A stretch of DNA of 57,266 nucleotides, from positions 1 to 57,266 of the forward strand of contig KV919067.1 in the NCBI GenBank assembly GCA_002049455.2. The letters run 5' to 3'. Shown piece after piece: positions 30,951 through 41,986 of this stretch; positions within the stretch are counted from its first letter, which is position 1, and each line of letters begins with the position of its first letter. The notes under the pieces were generated by a model. It did not search any database. It saw only the letters and a program-made list of their open reading frames with translations, and had not been told where the DNA came from. The position numbers were made by a program, and so were the translations under genes. Origin of the DNA: Porphyra umbilicalis. Lineage: Eukaryota > Rhodophyta > Bangiophyceae > Bangiales > Bangiaceae.

Positions 30951-33900
30951 ATGGTCGGCGACTGGGCGGCGGCGGTGAGTGGCGGCGGCCGCCCGCCGGT
31001 GGCGGCGGCCGCCCGCCCGCCGCCCCTGCCGGCGGCCACGGCGGGTGGATTGCCCGCCCGCCCGACGGGCGGCCGCGTGGCCGCGGCTGCCGCGGCCGCA
31101 GCGGCAGTGGCCAATGCCGCTGCGGCGGTGGCGGCGACCGCCGCGCTCGTTGGTGGCGTCGGCAGCCGGGGCGGCGGGGCCGCGGGGGCGCCTGGCGGCT
31201 CGCGCGCGGCGCGGGTGGTTGTGCCGACCGCGCCCGCCGCGGCCGTCGAGTCGGACGAGGAGTCGTCCTTGTGCCCGCTGTGCATGGAGGAGCTCGACTT
31301 GACCGACACGTCCATGGTGCCGTGTCAGTGTGGCTACCAGGTACGGTTGGGGGTGTCGGAAGAAGGGCCTCCTTGTCTTGGGTGGTCTGGCGCCCAACGC
31401 CCGTCTCGCATTGATTGCGCTGCATTTTGTTCTCCTTGTCGTGCTCCGAGGCCCGTCATTAACCCTCACGATCCGATCCTTGCCAAGTGCCGCGGTTGCC
31501 TGGAGCCCCTCTGTGTCTTTGGCTGGTGTTTTTTACCCTTGACTTTTTTTGCTTTTTTTTTTTGCTTTTGTCGGACTCCCCCCCCCCCCCCCCCCCCCAC
31601 CCTCAGCTGTGCCTCTACTGCCTCCACCGCATCAAGGAGGAAGCCGCCCCGCGCTGCCCCGCGTGCCGCGCGCCCTACACCCACGAGACGACGACGACCA
31701 AGCCCGTCGACGCGGCCGCCGCGGTGGCCGACGTGAAGAAGAAGCGCGCGCGACGCAAGGCGGCGGCGCGCCCCCCGCCGCCGCCGCTGCCGCTCCCGAC
31801 CGACGTGGCGGCGGCGGCGGCGGCGGCGGTGGCGCTGCCGCCCCCGTCCCCGACGCCGCTGTCGCCGCCGGCGGTGCCGCCGCTGGCGCTGACGGCCCCG
31901 CCGCCGCTGCCGCCGCGTGCGCGCGCGGCCGCCGCTGGTGCCGCCGCCGCTGCGCCCGCGGCGGCGGCGGCGGCGGCGGCGGCGGCCAGTGCGCCCGCAC
32001 ACGCGGTTACGCCCCCCCCCCCCCCCCCCCCAGCGCCCAAGCCGCTCCCCCCCCCCCCCGCGGCCATGCCCACGGCGGGCGCGCGCATCCTCGCGCGCTG
32101 CATCGTGTTTGTGGCGGGCCTCCCGCCCGCCGGCGACGCGGCGTCGCGCCGCCGCCGCCGTGCGTTTACCCGCTATGGCCGCGTCGCGCGGGTGCTCGTC
32201 ATGCCCCGCGGCGGCTCGGCCGCGGGCAGTGGCGGCCTGTATGTGGTGTATGGGCACGAGGCGGACGCGGCGTCGGCGGTGCGGGGGATGGCCGCGGGGG
32301 GGGTCGACGGCCGCGACGTCAAGGCCGTGTTGGCAACGACGCGGTATTGCGACCAGTTTCTCTCGTACAGTACGTTTTGGCCCGCGTTCCCGCTCGGGTG
32401 GCTCGGTCGTGGGCGTGTGTGTGGGGTGGGGTGGGCCCCGGCGGCTGGCTGGTCGCCGATGGATGGATGGTGGATCGCCGCTGCTGTGGACGTACACTAA
32501 CCTGCGGAGTTTTGCTTCTTGTGGATGGCCCGTGCTGCTCGCCGTCCCGTGTGCGTGTGTGACGTGTGCTCCTCTTGATGTGCGCGTGCCAGTCGACAAT
32601 TTGGTCAAGCACCACCCCCACCGATCCCTCCACGGCGTCAAGCACCCGTGCGGACGGGACGAGTGCTTGCACCTGCACCAAGCGGCCACCCGCGCCGAAG
32701 ACGTGTACACGCGGGAGGAGGCCAGTGTCCGCCGCCTCCCGCCGCCGCCCCCGGCCTTCCTGTTTGGCGCCTCGACGGGGTCGGGCTCGTCCTCCTCATC
32801 GTTGGCTCCCACGCCGCCAACCGCCCTGCCGTCGACGCCCCGGCCGGCGGCTCCGCCGGCTGTGCTGCCCGTGACGCTGCCGGCGCGGTCGCGGCGCACA
32901 CCGGCGGCGTCGTCGGCGTCGTCGGCGTCGGCGTCGGCGTCGGCGGCGGCGACGGCGGCGACGGCGGCGGCGGCGGCGGCGGCGGCGACGGCGGTGGTGG
33001 CGGCGGCGCCTGCACCGTCCACGGCGGCCAAGGCGGGGCCGGTGCCACCCGTGGCACCAGCGGCACCGGCGTCCTCGCCCGCGCCCCAACCCCTGCTCGG
33101 TGCGAGTGCCCCCCCCCCCACCGCCGGACGCCTGTCGTTTGCCGCCTCGGCCTCTGGTCGACGCCGCTGCCCGCCGCCCGCCCGCGAGGCGGCCGGCGGC
33201 TGGGGCGCCGCTGCCGACGCGTTTGACGCGTCGTCGCCCGCGGCGGCGGCCGCCGCCGCGCGGGCGGCGGCCAAGGCGGGGGCCGCGACGGGCCGACTCG
33301 CGGGGGCGGCTGCGGCGACGCTGCCGCCGCCACCGCCGCTGCCGTCGGGCACCAAGACGGCGGGGGGGGCGGCGCGGGCCGTTGGCAGGGGACCCCCGGC
33401 GGGCTCACTGGCGGCGAGCACCGCCTGGTCGCCCGCCGCCGCGGGGCCGTCGGCGTGGTCCTCCCCGCCGACCGTGTGGTCGCCGCCGCCGTCGGGTAGC
33501 ACGTGGTCGTCGCCGCCGATCGGCGGTGGGGGAGCACGGCCGGTTGCATTGTCGTCGTCAGCGTCATTGGCGTCGTCGGCGTCGGCGTCGGCGGCGGCGG
33601 CGGCGTCGACGGCGGCGGCAGCTGCAGCAGCACGGCAGGCGCCCGCTCCGTCGGGTGGCGGCGCGAGCGCCTGGTCTGAAGTGCCCGCCACGGTCGCGCG
33701 GGCGCCCGCCACCAAAGCGGGCAGTTGCTTTCGGCCCTCCCCCCCAGGCTTTGCGCCTCCGGGATTTGGGCCGCTCCCCGCCGGCGGCGCCGGTCGCGTC
33801 GCGGCCAGTGAGCGGGCGTCGACGCCCAAAAGCGGTGACGGCGGTGGCAGCGGCGGCAGCAGCGGCAGCAACGGCAGCGGCGGCGGCCCCGCCACCGGCC

Positions 33901-35389
33901 ACACCCTCGGCGCGCGCGGCGCTGCAGCGGTTGGCGGTCCCGCCGCCGCCGCCGCCACCGCGGCTGCCGCCGCCCGTCCCGCCGGCGGGCGCCCCCCCCC
34001 CCCCCCACCTCGTGGTCGCCGCCGCCGCCGGGGTGGCGGGGCGGCGAGGCGCCCCGCCCCGCCGGCCCCTGCCCGGGGTTGACGTCCCCGACGGGCGTGG
34101 CGGGCTCCCCCGCCGCCCAATCCCCGCGGTCGTCCCCGCGGTCGTGTTCGCGTTTTGGGTTTGCCCGCCGTCGTGAAGGGGCGGTGGGGGGGGGGGGCGG
34201 CGGGGCGGCGCCGCCCGCGTCGGTGCCGGCGCCAGGAGCGACGGGCGGTGGCGGCGGACGCGGTGGCGGTGGCGGTGGCGGTGACGGTGGCAGTGGCGGT
34301 AGTGGCGGTAGGTGTGGTGACACCGCCGCGGTCGCCGACGTGCGCCCGCTGGCTGCTTTTTTGGGGGGGCGCGAAGGGGGAGCGGCGGGGCGCCGGGCGC
34401 CCCGCCACCTGCCCGTGTTGGGGGCAGCCGGCGGCGGGGCGCCGCCCCGGTCGCCGTCTGCCTACCTGGCGGTCGGCGGCCCCGTGGGCGACACGCGTGA
34501 GCGGCGGCTGCCGCTGCCGCTGCCGCCGCCACCGCCGCCGCCGGCCGCGGTGCCGCCGCCGCCGTCGCCCCTCGACGGCGTCACCCACCTGTCGGCGCTC
34601 GGCCTCGGCCCGTCGCGGTCATCGACGGCGGCCGCGCGGGCGGCGGCGGCGGCGGCCGTTGCCGCTGCCGTGCCGCGGTGTTTGCCGCCCCTCGGCCCCG
34701 GGGACCTCGAGTCGGTCCCGTCCAACGTGTCGGTCGTGACGGCGCGTGGCGGGGGCGGCTCCCCGTCCCCCGACGGCGGCTCGCCGACGCCCATCCCGTC
34801 GCTGCTGTCGCTCATGGCGTCGCCGGTGGCGGGGGGGGGCGCCGCGGCCGCGCGCGACGCGCCGCCGCCGCCGCCACCCAGTGGACTGGGGGGGGGTCGG
34901 CCGGCGGCCAAGCCGGCCTCGGCGTCGCTGACGTTGGGGGGGGGCGCGGCGCCGCGCGCGGCCGTGGCGGGTGCGCCACTGGGCCGTGCCGCCAGTGCCG
35001 GCGGTGGCGGTGGCGGCAGCGGCAGGGGCGGGGCGGGGCCCGGCGCGCCGCCGCCGGCCGTTCCGCCGGGCTTTGGTCCCCTCTGCGCGCCGTCGCCGCC
35101 GCCGCCACCTCCGCCGCCGCCACCTCCACCGCCGTCGCCGCCGCCGCCGTCGTCGCCCGTGCGCGACGCGTCGCCGGCGTTGACGGCGCTGCCCGGCACC
35201 CCCGACCAGCCGCTGGTGAGCACCAGCGTGAGCAACGTGACGCTCCCGCCGCCGCCGTCGGCGTCGGCGAGCAGCGGCTCCCTCCCGTCGTCGCCGGGCG
35301 TGGCGGCCGACGCCATGACTCCGCCGTCGCCCACGTCGCCGCCGCTACCGGCGGCGTCGACGCCGCCGTCGGCGGCCCGTGGCGATGGC

Positions 35390-35434
<45 letters not shown>

Positions 35435-35956
35435 TGCGGCGGCGGCGGCGGCGGTGGCGGCGGTGGCGTGCAGGCGGCGGCTCCCACAGCGGGACTGCCC
35501 GTGTCGGGTCTGTCGCCGGCGCCGGCGCCGGCGCCGGCGCTGCCACTGCCGCCCCCCGTGCCGTCTCGCTCCCGCCTCATGCCCACAACCATCTTGGCGG
35601 ATGTGGCGGCGGCCATGTGGCGCTTTGCCTCGGTGACGCTCGGCCGGTCGTCCAAGGGCGTTGGCGGCTGGCGCGGCAGTGGCAGTGACGGGGATGAGGG
35701 CAGCTCGGCAACCGAGGAGGATGGGGACGAGGAGGTGGTCGTCGGCAATGGCGACGACAATGGCGCTGGCGTCGACGGGCAAGCCGAGGATGGGGACGAG
35801 GTGGACGAGGTGGACGAGGAGGAAACGCACTCTCTGTTCCCGCCCTCCTCGGCGGCGGCCGCGTCGATGGGCATGCCGTGCGGGCGCGCCGACTTTGCGG
35901 TCGGGCGCTACGACACGCTCGACGCGTCGTGGAGCACTGAGGGGGGGACCTCGTGA
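30951..35956 (+). CDS. CNOT4-like RING/RRM E3 ubiquitin ligase, three exons
   Basis: CNOT4 (yeast Not4) is the ubiquitin ligase of the CCR4-NOT mRNA decay complex. Exons are 30951-31340, 31607-32369 and 32593-35956. The C4C4 RING (residues about 108-152) reads CPLCMEELDL, VPCQCGYQ, then across intron 1 LCLYCLHRI and CPACRAPY. The RRM follows (CIVFVAGLPPAG, FTRYGRVARVLVM, VDGRDVKAVLATTRYC). After intron 2 comes HPCGRDECLHLHQAA, matching the zinc-finger-like FLxN-C-C-LHE block that follows the RRM in the family. The rest is a long Ala/Ser/Pro/Gly-rich tail with two PPGFGPL motifs. Introns start GTACGG and GTACGT. The frame changes at a 15-C run (33992-34006); one added C joins it to the frame that ends FAVGRYDTLDASWSTEGGTS. 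Start MVGDWAAAV is chosen for context; an upstream in-frame ATG-like start is possible. It converges on the REXO4-like gene. Confidence 0.85.
31341..31606 (+). other. Intron 1 of the CNOT4-like gene
   Basis: 266 nt, beginning GTACGGTTGG and ending with T-rich then C-rich tracts and CCACCCTCAG. Phase 0: it splits the RING between GYQ and LCLYC, and removal restores the C4C4 spacing, which supports the call. Confidence 0.88.
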
Positions 35957-36478
35957 GCGGCTTGATCGGGGGTGGGGGGGATGGGGTGCTTGATGCGTGC
36001 GGGGTTGATTGGGTGGGGGGCGGTGGGCGGGTGGGCGGCATTTTCCTGGCTCGCCTTGGTTTTTGTTTTTGTGTTTGCATGTTGTTTGTGTGAGTGCGGC
36101 TTGCTTCCACCAAAAGTATGCTAGCTCGTCTTGCGTCCTCGTGCCTGTGCCCATGGTTCCAGCGTGTCGCCATTTACGTCACAAACAGGGTGCAGTCTCT
36201 TGCGGCTGTGCCTTGCTCATCCCCTCGCAACCACGCCCGAGTTTGACTGTCGCGTCTCCGCCACCTGGAAGTGGGTAGACGGCTGTGTATGCACCGGATG
36301 TCTTGCTCGAATGCATTCAGGACGTGGTATCACCGCAGGTCTCGCGCATTGATAGCCACAAGCGCTGCATTTTCCAATGTACACCTGGCGCTACATGGAG
36401 ACACAAAGCACCAACACAAGAGCATGGAAAAAAATCACTACGCCCAGTTCCGTTGCCCACGCGTCACCCCCACCATGG
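35957..36478. other. Convergent 3' intergenic region
   Basis: 522 bp between the stops of the CNOT4-like and REXO4-like genes. GT-rich at first (TGTTTTTGTTTTTGTGTTTG near 36055), consistent with 3'-end sequences. No gene seen. Confidence 0.5.
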
Positions 36479-37507
36479 TCAACACCGCCGCTTCTCCCGA
36501 ATCTCCGTCTCCCACCGCTTGCTGTTCTTCTTGTACAGCGCGAGCGCGACGCGCGCGTCGCCCACCGAGTCGTGTTCCCCCTTTTGAAAGCCCTCCATGC
36601 CGAGCACGGTCGTTGCGAGCTTCCGCAACGCCGGCGGCAGCCGCCGCCCCACCACCTTGCGCCCGCCGTGCCCGTGCTTCTTGTACCAATTGGACGTGTC
36701 GCGCGTCGCCCGCCGCGGGTGGTCGAGCATCAACGACCGGAGGTCGTTTTGGACGGCGTGGCCGACGAGGACCCGCCCCTTGAGGAGCGCCGCCACGCAC
36801 CCCTGCGTCGCCGCGTAGGTGTTGGCGGTTGGGGAGCGCGGCGCCACGTGGTGAGGGAGGATACCGCTCACCCACGTGCGGTAGTCGGTGACGGGCTCGG
36901 CCACGACCACGTGCGTGTCGAGGACGACGCCGCCGCGCGCGTCGACGATGGAGACGCGCGCGAGCGCCGACTCTTTGCCGCCGGGGCCGACGCCGACCAT
37001 CTCACAGTCCATGGCGAGGACGTGGGAGGTGGTGGCGACCGCCGACAGGTCCGTGACCATGGAGGGGGGGGTCGACGGGGGGGCGGTGGGGGGGGGGGGG
37101 GGGGGCGTGACCCCTATAGCGGCGGAGGCGCCCGCCGCCGCCGCCGCCGCCGCCACCGCACCGCCCGACGCTGCCGCTGAACGCCGGCGCTTGCCAGCCC
37201 CCCCCTGGCCGCCGCCGCGTCCATGGCCGCCGCCACGGCCACCGGCCGCGGTGCCCGCCGCCGCCGCAGCCGCCGCCGCCGGTGGGCGGGGCGGAAACAC
37301 TTTGCGCTTCTTGTGTTCCGGTTTCTTCTTGCCCGCCGCCAAGTCCGCGGCCGCCGCCGCGTCGCGGAGGCGCGCCCAGTTGGTGTCGGGCGCCGCTTTG
37401 CGCTTTTTGGGCGCCGCGCGGGTGGGGGGGCGGGAGGCAGCGGCCGCGCCGGCGGCAGCAGCTGGCGGGGTCAGGCCGGCGGGCATCACCGCCGGGACGG
37501 CGGCCAT
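36479..37507 (-). CDS. REXO4-like DEDDh 3'-5' exonuclease
   Basis: 342 residues. Members of the REXO4/ISG20 group trim RNA; yeast Rex4 acts in pre-rRNA processing in the nucleolus. The Exo motifs are complete: MDCEMVGVG (Exo I, catalytic Asp and Glu), GHAVQNDLRSL (Exo II Asp) and HDSVGDARVALALY (Exo III His and Asp), with YRTWVSGI between I and II. The first 150 residues are basic (KKRKAAP, KKKPEHKKRKVFPP, GKRRRSAAAS) and Ala/Gly-rich, plausible nuclear or nucleolar targeting. Start at 37507 (ACCATGGCC context) is preferred over an in-frame ATG 25 codons upstream. Single exon, with no visible frame break despite a 15-G run near 37090 inside the linker. Confidence 0.9.
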   Translation of the reverse strand: MAAVPAVMPAGLTPPAAAAGAAAASRPPTRAAPKKRKAAPDTNWARLRDAAAAADLAAGKKKPEHKKRKVFPPRPPAAAAAAAAGTAAGGRGGGHGRGGGQGGAGKRRRSAAASGGAVAAAAAAAGASAAIGVTPPPPPPTAPPSTPPSMVTDLSAVATTSHVLAMDCEMVGVGPGGKESALARVSIVDARGGVVLDTHVVVAEPVTDYRTWVSGILPHHVAPRSPTANTYAATQGCVAALLKGRVLVGHAVQNDLRSLMLDHPRRATRDTSNWYKKHGHGGRKVVGRRLPPALRKLATTVLGMEGFQKGEHDSVGDARVALALYKKNSKRWETEIREKRRC

Positions 37508-37720
37508 GGTCAATGACAGAGCAGGAGTGGTACGGTGCAGCGGGTCGAGGCGGGGCCAGCACGGGGAAAGAGACGGGGCCACAAACGAGCACGCGGCGGA
37601 TGCGGGAACACACGCGCCGGTGGTGTGCGGGCGGGGGTCGACGACGAGACCGAGGGGACGTCAAGATGAGGACAAGAACTAAACTTTAGGAGTCTCAAAA
37701 GGTAGACATTAAGCAAGTAC
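37508..37720. other. Upstream region of the REXO4-like gene
   Basis: About 210 bp between the exonuclease start and copy B of the 1.85-kb element; the promoter must lie here or inside the element. No TATA box seen. Confidence 0.4.
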
Positions 37721-39566
37721 ATCGTCTGCAAAGTGGGGCATATGCTGATTTGCTGTACTGGCGCCGGTACCCACATGTTTCAAATTGCCTCCGAACGCGT
37801 CCAGTACAGGCTGAAATGGCATGTACTAGGCCATATTCGACCCCCCTCCACACTGCAAAACTTCCAATATAGTATAGAAACGATATTCGCGTTTTAGACC
37901 GCGGCGCTCCTCTGCACTCTCGCAGTATAGACAAGAACTGCGTCCCAGACATGAAACGTAGACCTCTGTGACAGCCAGATTGCGGTTGTTTCTGAGCGAC
38001 GAGCGTGTCCTACGTGACGTTGCCTGGATCAATTACGTTGCTGGGAAAGTGATGGTGTATATTGCGCTTCCGGGGGCTTCCAGGGGCTACCCCCCACGAC
38101 TCCGACGCTGCCGCCCCCCCAACCGTCCCTACCTCCCCCCCCCCCGCCTCCCCCCCAGCCCCCGACCACCCCACCCACCGGCTCCTATCACCGGTCCGCC
38201 CGCCCGCCACTTGGTCGCCTCCTGCTTGCCGCCAGCCCGCCATTTGCCTGCCACTTGCCCTTCACTTGGACGCCACTTGCCCTCCTCTTGCCCCGCACTC
38301 GCTTGCTTCCCACTCGCCCGCCACCAACCAGCCGCCCGCCCTTGACGTAACCGCCACCAGAACACCGACTACTCACCACCGACACCCAGTCTCGCCGCCG
38401 CCAGCCCGCCACCACTTGCCCACCGCCGACCCCGCGCCCGCCCGCCGTCGGCCCCCCGTAGATTCCCTCCCGCTGATCCACCGCCTGCCTGCCGCCAGCC
38501 CGCCACCACTTGCCCGCGGCCGACCCCTCGCCTGCCCGCCGCCAGCCCGCCGCCCCTTGCGCGCCACCGATCCGCCGCCTTGCCGCCGCCAGCCCGTCCC
38601 CTCTTGCACGCCGCGGACGCCCCGCCTTGCCGCCGCCAGCCTGTCGCCACGTGCGCACCGCGATCCACCGCCTTGGCGCCGCCAGCCTGCTCTTGCTTGC
38701 CGTCCGCGGACGCCCCGCCTTGCCGCCGCCAGCCCGGCGCCACTTGCGCACTGTCGATCCACCGCCTTGCCGCCGCGAACCCGCCGCCACTTCCCCGCCG
38801 ACGACCCAATGCCTGCCTGCGACCAGCGCACAGCCTACCCCCCACCACCCCACCGCCCGCCGCCCACTTTCCTATCGCCAGCCCACCGCCAACCAACCGC
38901 CTGCCCGCCACCAGGCCACCGCCTTGCAACCGCCTGGCCACCCCCTGCGCGCCGTCCGCGCGCTGCCACCAGCCCACCTCCTGACAGATACCCGCCCACC
39001 ACTACGTAGCACGCCCACGAACAGTCAGCCCATCGCCAAGCCACCCACCATCAGCAAAGAAAGTGAGGTATGACCCCCAGAGCTTCTGCGTCTACGTGCT
39101 GAACGCTGGTGGCTTCTGGCTGGCCAGGGGCGCCCCACACAGATTGACGTGTGACCCCATGAGCTTTTGCATCTACGTGCTGAACGCTGGTGGCTTCTGG
39201 CAGTCAAGGGACGCCCGACACAGATTGATGTGTGACAAACCGTCCTGACTGGCCCTGGCACGCGGCGAAACGACGAAGACACACCCGATTTCCTTGTGTG
39301 CGCGTCACTTGTAGCCTGCTTCAGCAGGGGCTACAAGGCCACGAATCTGGCCCGATTTACCTGGTACACCCCACGGGGCCAGCACGTGGGACTTGTAGCC
39401 CACGTTCTGGACCCCCCCCCCCCCCCAGATGACGTGCGTTCGGCCCCCCCCCCACGGCCGCCGCTCCGAATTGATGCCAGTAAGGCAATCGGGCCTGCAG
39501 TACATGAAATTTAGCCTAGTACGCGTCTTAGTACACGTCTAGTATGCGCCCCACTTTCCCGACGAT
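37721..39566 (-). mobile_element. 1.85-kb inverted-repeat element, copy B (uninterrupted)
   Basis: 1846 bp, opposite in orientation to copy A at 11005-13575. Ends ATCGTCTGCAAAGTGGGGCA (left) and, inward from the right, ATCGTCGGGAAAGTGGGGCG. It contains the same 81-bp repeat, minisatellite and unique block. At 37860-37885 it reads uninterrupted through the site that holds the 726-bp insertion in copy A. Immediately outside both ends lies GCAAG (inward orientation), which may be part of a longer terminal repeat rather than a duplication. No protein recognised. Confidence 0.75.
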
Positions 39567-40097
39567 CTTGCCACGTGGAAACGGTTGCGGTTTGGCCGAC
39601 GTGGCCGAAGCTCGTGTTGCGGCGTGTTGCATCCGGCGCGGGAGGCGCATGCTGCTCGAGCAGACGCCGCGTCAGCCTCAAGAGGTCCAGCGAGCCGAGA
39701 GAGGTAAAGGAAGCGGGCCTGCGCGAAAGAATAGTGGCGCCTGGTATAGCACCCAGCCATCGTCCGCGGCTTGGCCAGAGCCGGCCTGCGTGTGCGGAGC
39801 AGTATTCGACGAGTCAGCTGCATCTGGTGGTCGTTGGGGTCGGTCGACCACAGCCTTTGGCTACCGGCGCAGACCAAAGATTTGGGACAAGGGCCACAGG
39901 CATTCGCCTGCAGGTACAGGGACTGCTTCACTCGCAACGTCAACGAAACAACGCATGGAAAAAAGATAAGGCAATGGCGACCCCCCAGCATACGCACATG
40001 TGTACTCACGTCTCGCGCATTGTTACCAGCCACACCCGTTGGTGCAAAGCCCCAGACGCTCATGACGTGCCCCCTATCGGGTGGCCGCCACCGCCCC
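39567..40097. other. Intergenic, no gene seen
   Basis: Frames here are antisense or read into the neighbouring gene; no domain seen. Confidence 0.4.
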
Positions 40098-41141
40098 CTA
40101 GTCAATGATGATAATCTCCGACGTGGCTTTCCGCTTCTTGGAAACCGAGGCCTGGGCCGGCCCCGCCGCGCCGCCGCCGCCATGCGCCCCCCCCTCGGCC
40201 TTGGCCGCCACCCCCGCCGGCGCGCCCTCTGCCTTGACACCCACCGCGCGGGCGGCTTCAGCCTTGACCGCACCCGCGCCCGCCTTGGCCCTCAACTCGG
40301 GCACGACCTCCCCGCCTTCGGTCACGATGCCGCGGGTGACGAGCACCCGGCGTTCCCGGTAAAAGATGACAATCTCCTCGGCTTTGCGCGCCGCGCCATA
40401 TGCCCGCCTCCGCTGCGTCGGGTTGAAGGGGGTGGCGACCGACGAGCCGACGCCCGCCGCCAAGGACCGGTTCTTCATCGCTTCCCGCTCCGAGAGCGTC
40501 GGCGTGTCGTCGGGCGCCGACCCCGACGAGGGCGTCACGTACGAGGAGGTCAACCGGGAGGGGCACCACTTGAGCACCGCGCTGCCGACGGCGGCGGTGG
40601 CCGCATCCTCGTCGGCAGCGGCGCCGCCACCGCCGTCCCCCCACACCGCCTTGGTGCGGGGCGGGCCGACGCGGAAGCGCCGCGTCGAGCGGCTCATGCC
40701 CGACACGTCGCCGAGCCACCCCTCAAACACGGACGTGGTGTAGCGCGTCGTCAGGGTGGCCACGTCGAGGATGCCGACGCCGACGCCGTCGACCGACAGG
40801 TGCCCCGAAATGCGGTCGTACTCGCGGGGCAGCATGCGCGCCATGCGCGTGTGGTCGGCGGCGCCGTCGGGCGTTGCCGTAATCACCACCGCCCACTCGT
40901 CGCCGGGCTCGAGCGTCGCGTAAAAGCCCGCCTCGAGCTTCTTCTCCACCGCCACCGCCGGGGGGATGAAGAGGAGGTCGGCAAACTCGGGGGGGGCCCC
41001 AAACTCACCCTCCCGCCGCAGGGACACCGAGTAGGCGGGCGCGCGAGCGCGGCAGGGGGGGGGGGCGGGGGGGGTCGCGCCACCCCGCAGGTGCAAGACG
41101 ACGCCAGGCATCGGTGGGAGTTTGGAGAGGGGCACGGCCAT
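40098..41141 (-). CDS. Uncharacterised protein with C-terminal SUMO-interacting-like motif
   Basis: 347 residues from MAVPLSKLPPMPG (CGCCATGG context; the in-frame extension to 41423 is Arg/Cys/Pro-rich and unlikely). The N-terminal half has a beta-rich look: YSVSLRREGEFG, EAGFYATLEPGDEWAVVI, GHLSVDGVGVGILD, TTSVFEGWLGDV. A middle segment has KAEEIVIFYRERRVLVTRGI. The tail is Ala/Lys/Glu-rich (KAEAARAVGVKAEG) and ends KKRKATSEIIIID. A basic patch followed by an acid-flanked IIII run resembles a nuclear signal plus SUMO-interacting motif. The plan (beta domain, then a YR-x-RRVL block, then charged tail) loosely recalls the DUF7918 family of fungi, but I would not assign it. Divergent from the topoisomerase gene. 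Confidence 0.65.
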   Translation of the reverse strand: MAVPLSKLPPMPGVVLHLRGGATPPAPPPCRARAPAYSVSLRREGEFGAPPEFADLLFIPPAVAVEKKLEAGFYATLEPGDEWAVVITATPDGAADHTRMARMLPREYDRISGHLSVDGVGVGILDVATLTTRYTTSVFEGWLGDVSGMSRSTRRFRVGPPRTKAVWGDGGGGAAADEDAATAAVGSAVLKWCPSRLTSSYVTPSSGSAPDDTPTLSEREAMKNRSLAAGVGSSVATPFNPTQRRRAYGAARKAEEIVIFYRERRVLVTRGIVTEGGEVVPELRAKAGAGAVKAEAARAVGVKAEGAPAGVAAKAEGGAHGGGGAAGPAQASVSKKRKATSEIIIID

Positions 41142-41423
41142 GGCGAGGTGCGGGCGGGAGGGGGGGGGGAGCGGGGGAAGGGCAGAGACACACCACAGCA
41201 CGCAAGCGCCCAAAGTTGAGAGACGCACAAGCGCGAGGGCGTTTGCCAGGAGCGGTCGCGCGCACCAACAAGAGGTGTGCCGGCGGGTGCCCCTTGGCAG
41301 CGGTACACCGTGGAGGGGGGACGGGCCAGACTGTAGCCGACACGTGGGCCGCCAACGCGAGCAATGACGGTGGCAGCGGGTGGGCGAAAAGAAGCACGGC
41401 CACAACGGGGAGGGACGGTGCAC

Positions 41424-41986
41424 GACGGCGCGCGCACAGGGCGGTTCAAACGGCGCGTTTCGGTTGCGTGGCAGAGGCGGACGGCGACCGCGCGAAGCGA
41501 CCGAGGGGCCAGCGCGGCCTCAATATCCTAGCTAGGGCGCCGGGTTCGCGCTCGGCGTCCCTCGTCTTGGAAAGCGCGGCACAACAGGATGCATTCACCA
41601 TCTGACAGATGACAGTGATTATCAGAGAATCTTGCATGAAATGTACACACTTCTTGTGTACAGAGTACATATTCATCGATGAAGCCAAAAATGGGAGGAT
41701 CACAGCCAATCTGGGCTACGAGGGCTGTGCTGGGCATTGGACCACAGCCCACACGCACACGCAGCGCACGCCGCCGCCGCGACGTCAAGCCACCCCCCCC
41801 CTCCACCCCCTTCTCCCCAGCGTCGCTCCTCCCCCATTGCCCCCCCCCTGCTCCCGAGTCGTCCGCACCCCTTGCTCGTCCTGCCACGCCATCCGTGTGT
41901 ACTCTGTTGTGGTGGGTACCCCGTCGCCCCCGTCGGTCCGGCGCTCCACCGGCGGCGGGGCGCGCGGGGGTTGGGCCCCGGCGGCC
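41424..41986. other. Divergent promoter region with a small hairpin
   Basis: Lies between the uncharacterised minus-strand gene and the topoisomerase start. An AT-richer core (41590-41720) contains TGTACACA-CTTCT-TGTGTACA at 41642-41662, a perfect 8-bp inverted repeat, a possible regulatory site. It is followed by a C-rich stretch before the ATG. Confidence 0.4.

Noticed and set aside
31466..34588. 1040-codon open frame on the minus strand
   Set aside because: It is the antisense shadow of the CNOT4-like gene; Arg/Pro/Ala-rich with no domain.
36055..36100. Poly(A) signal of the CNOT4-like gene
   Set aside because: The stretch is T/G-rich but has no AATAAA-type hexamer in a convincing position.
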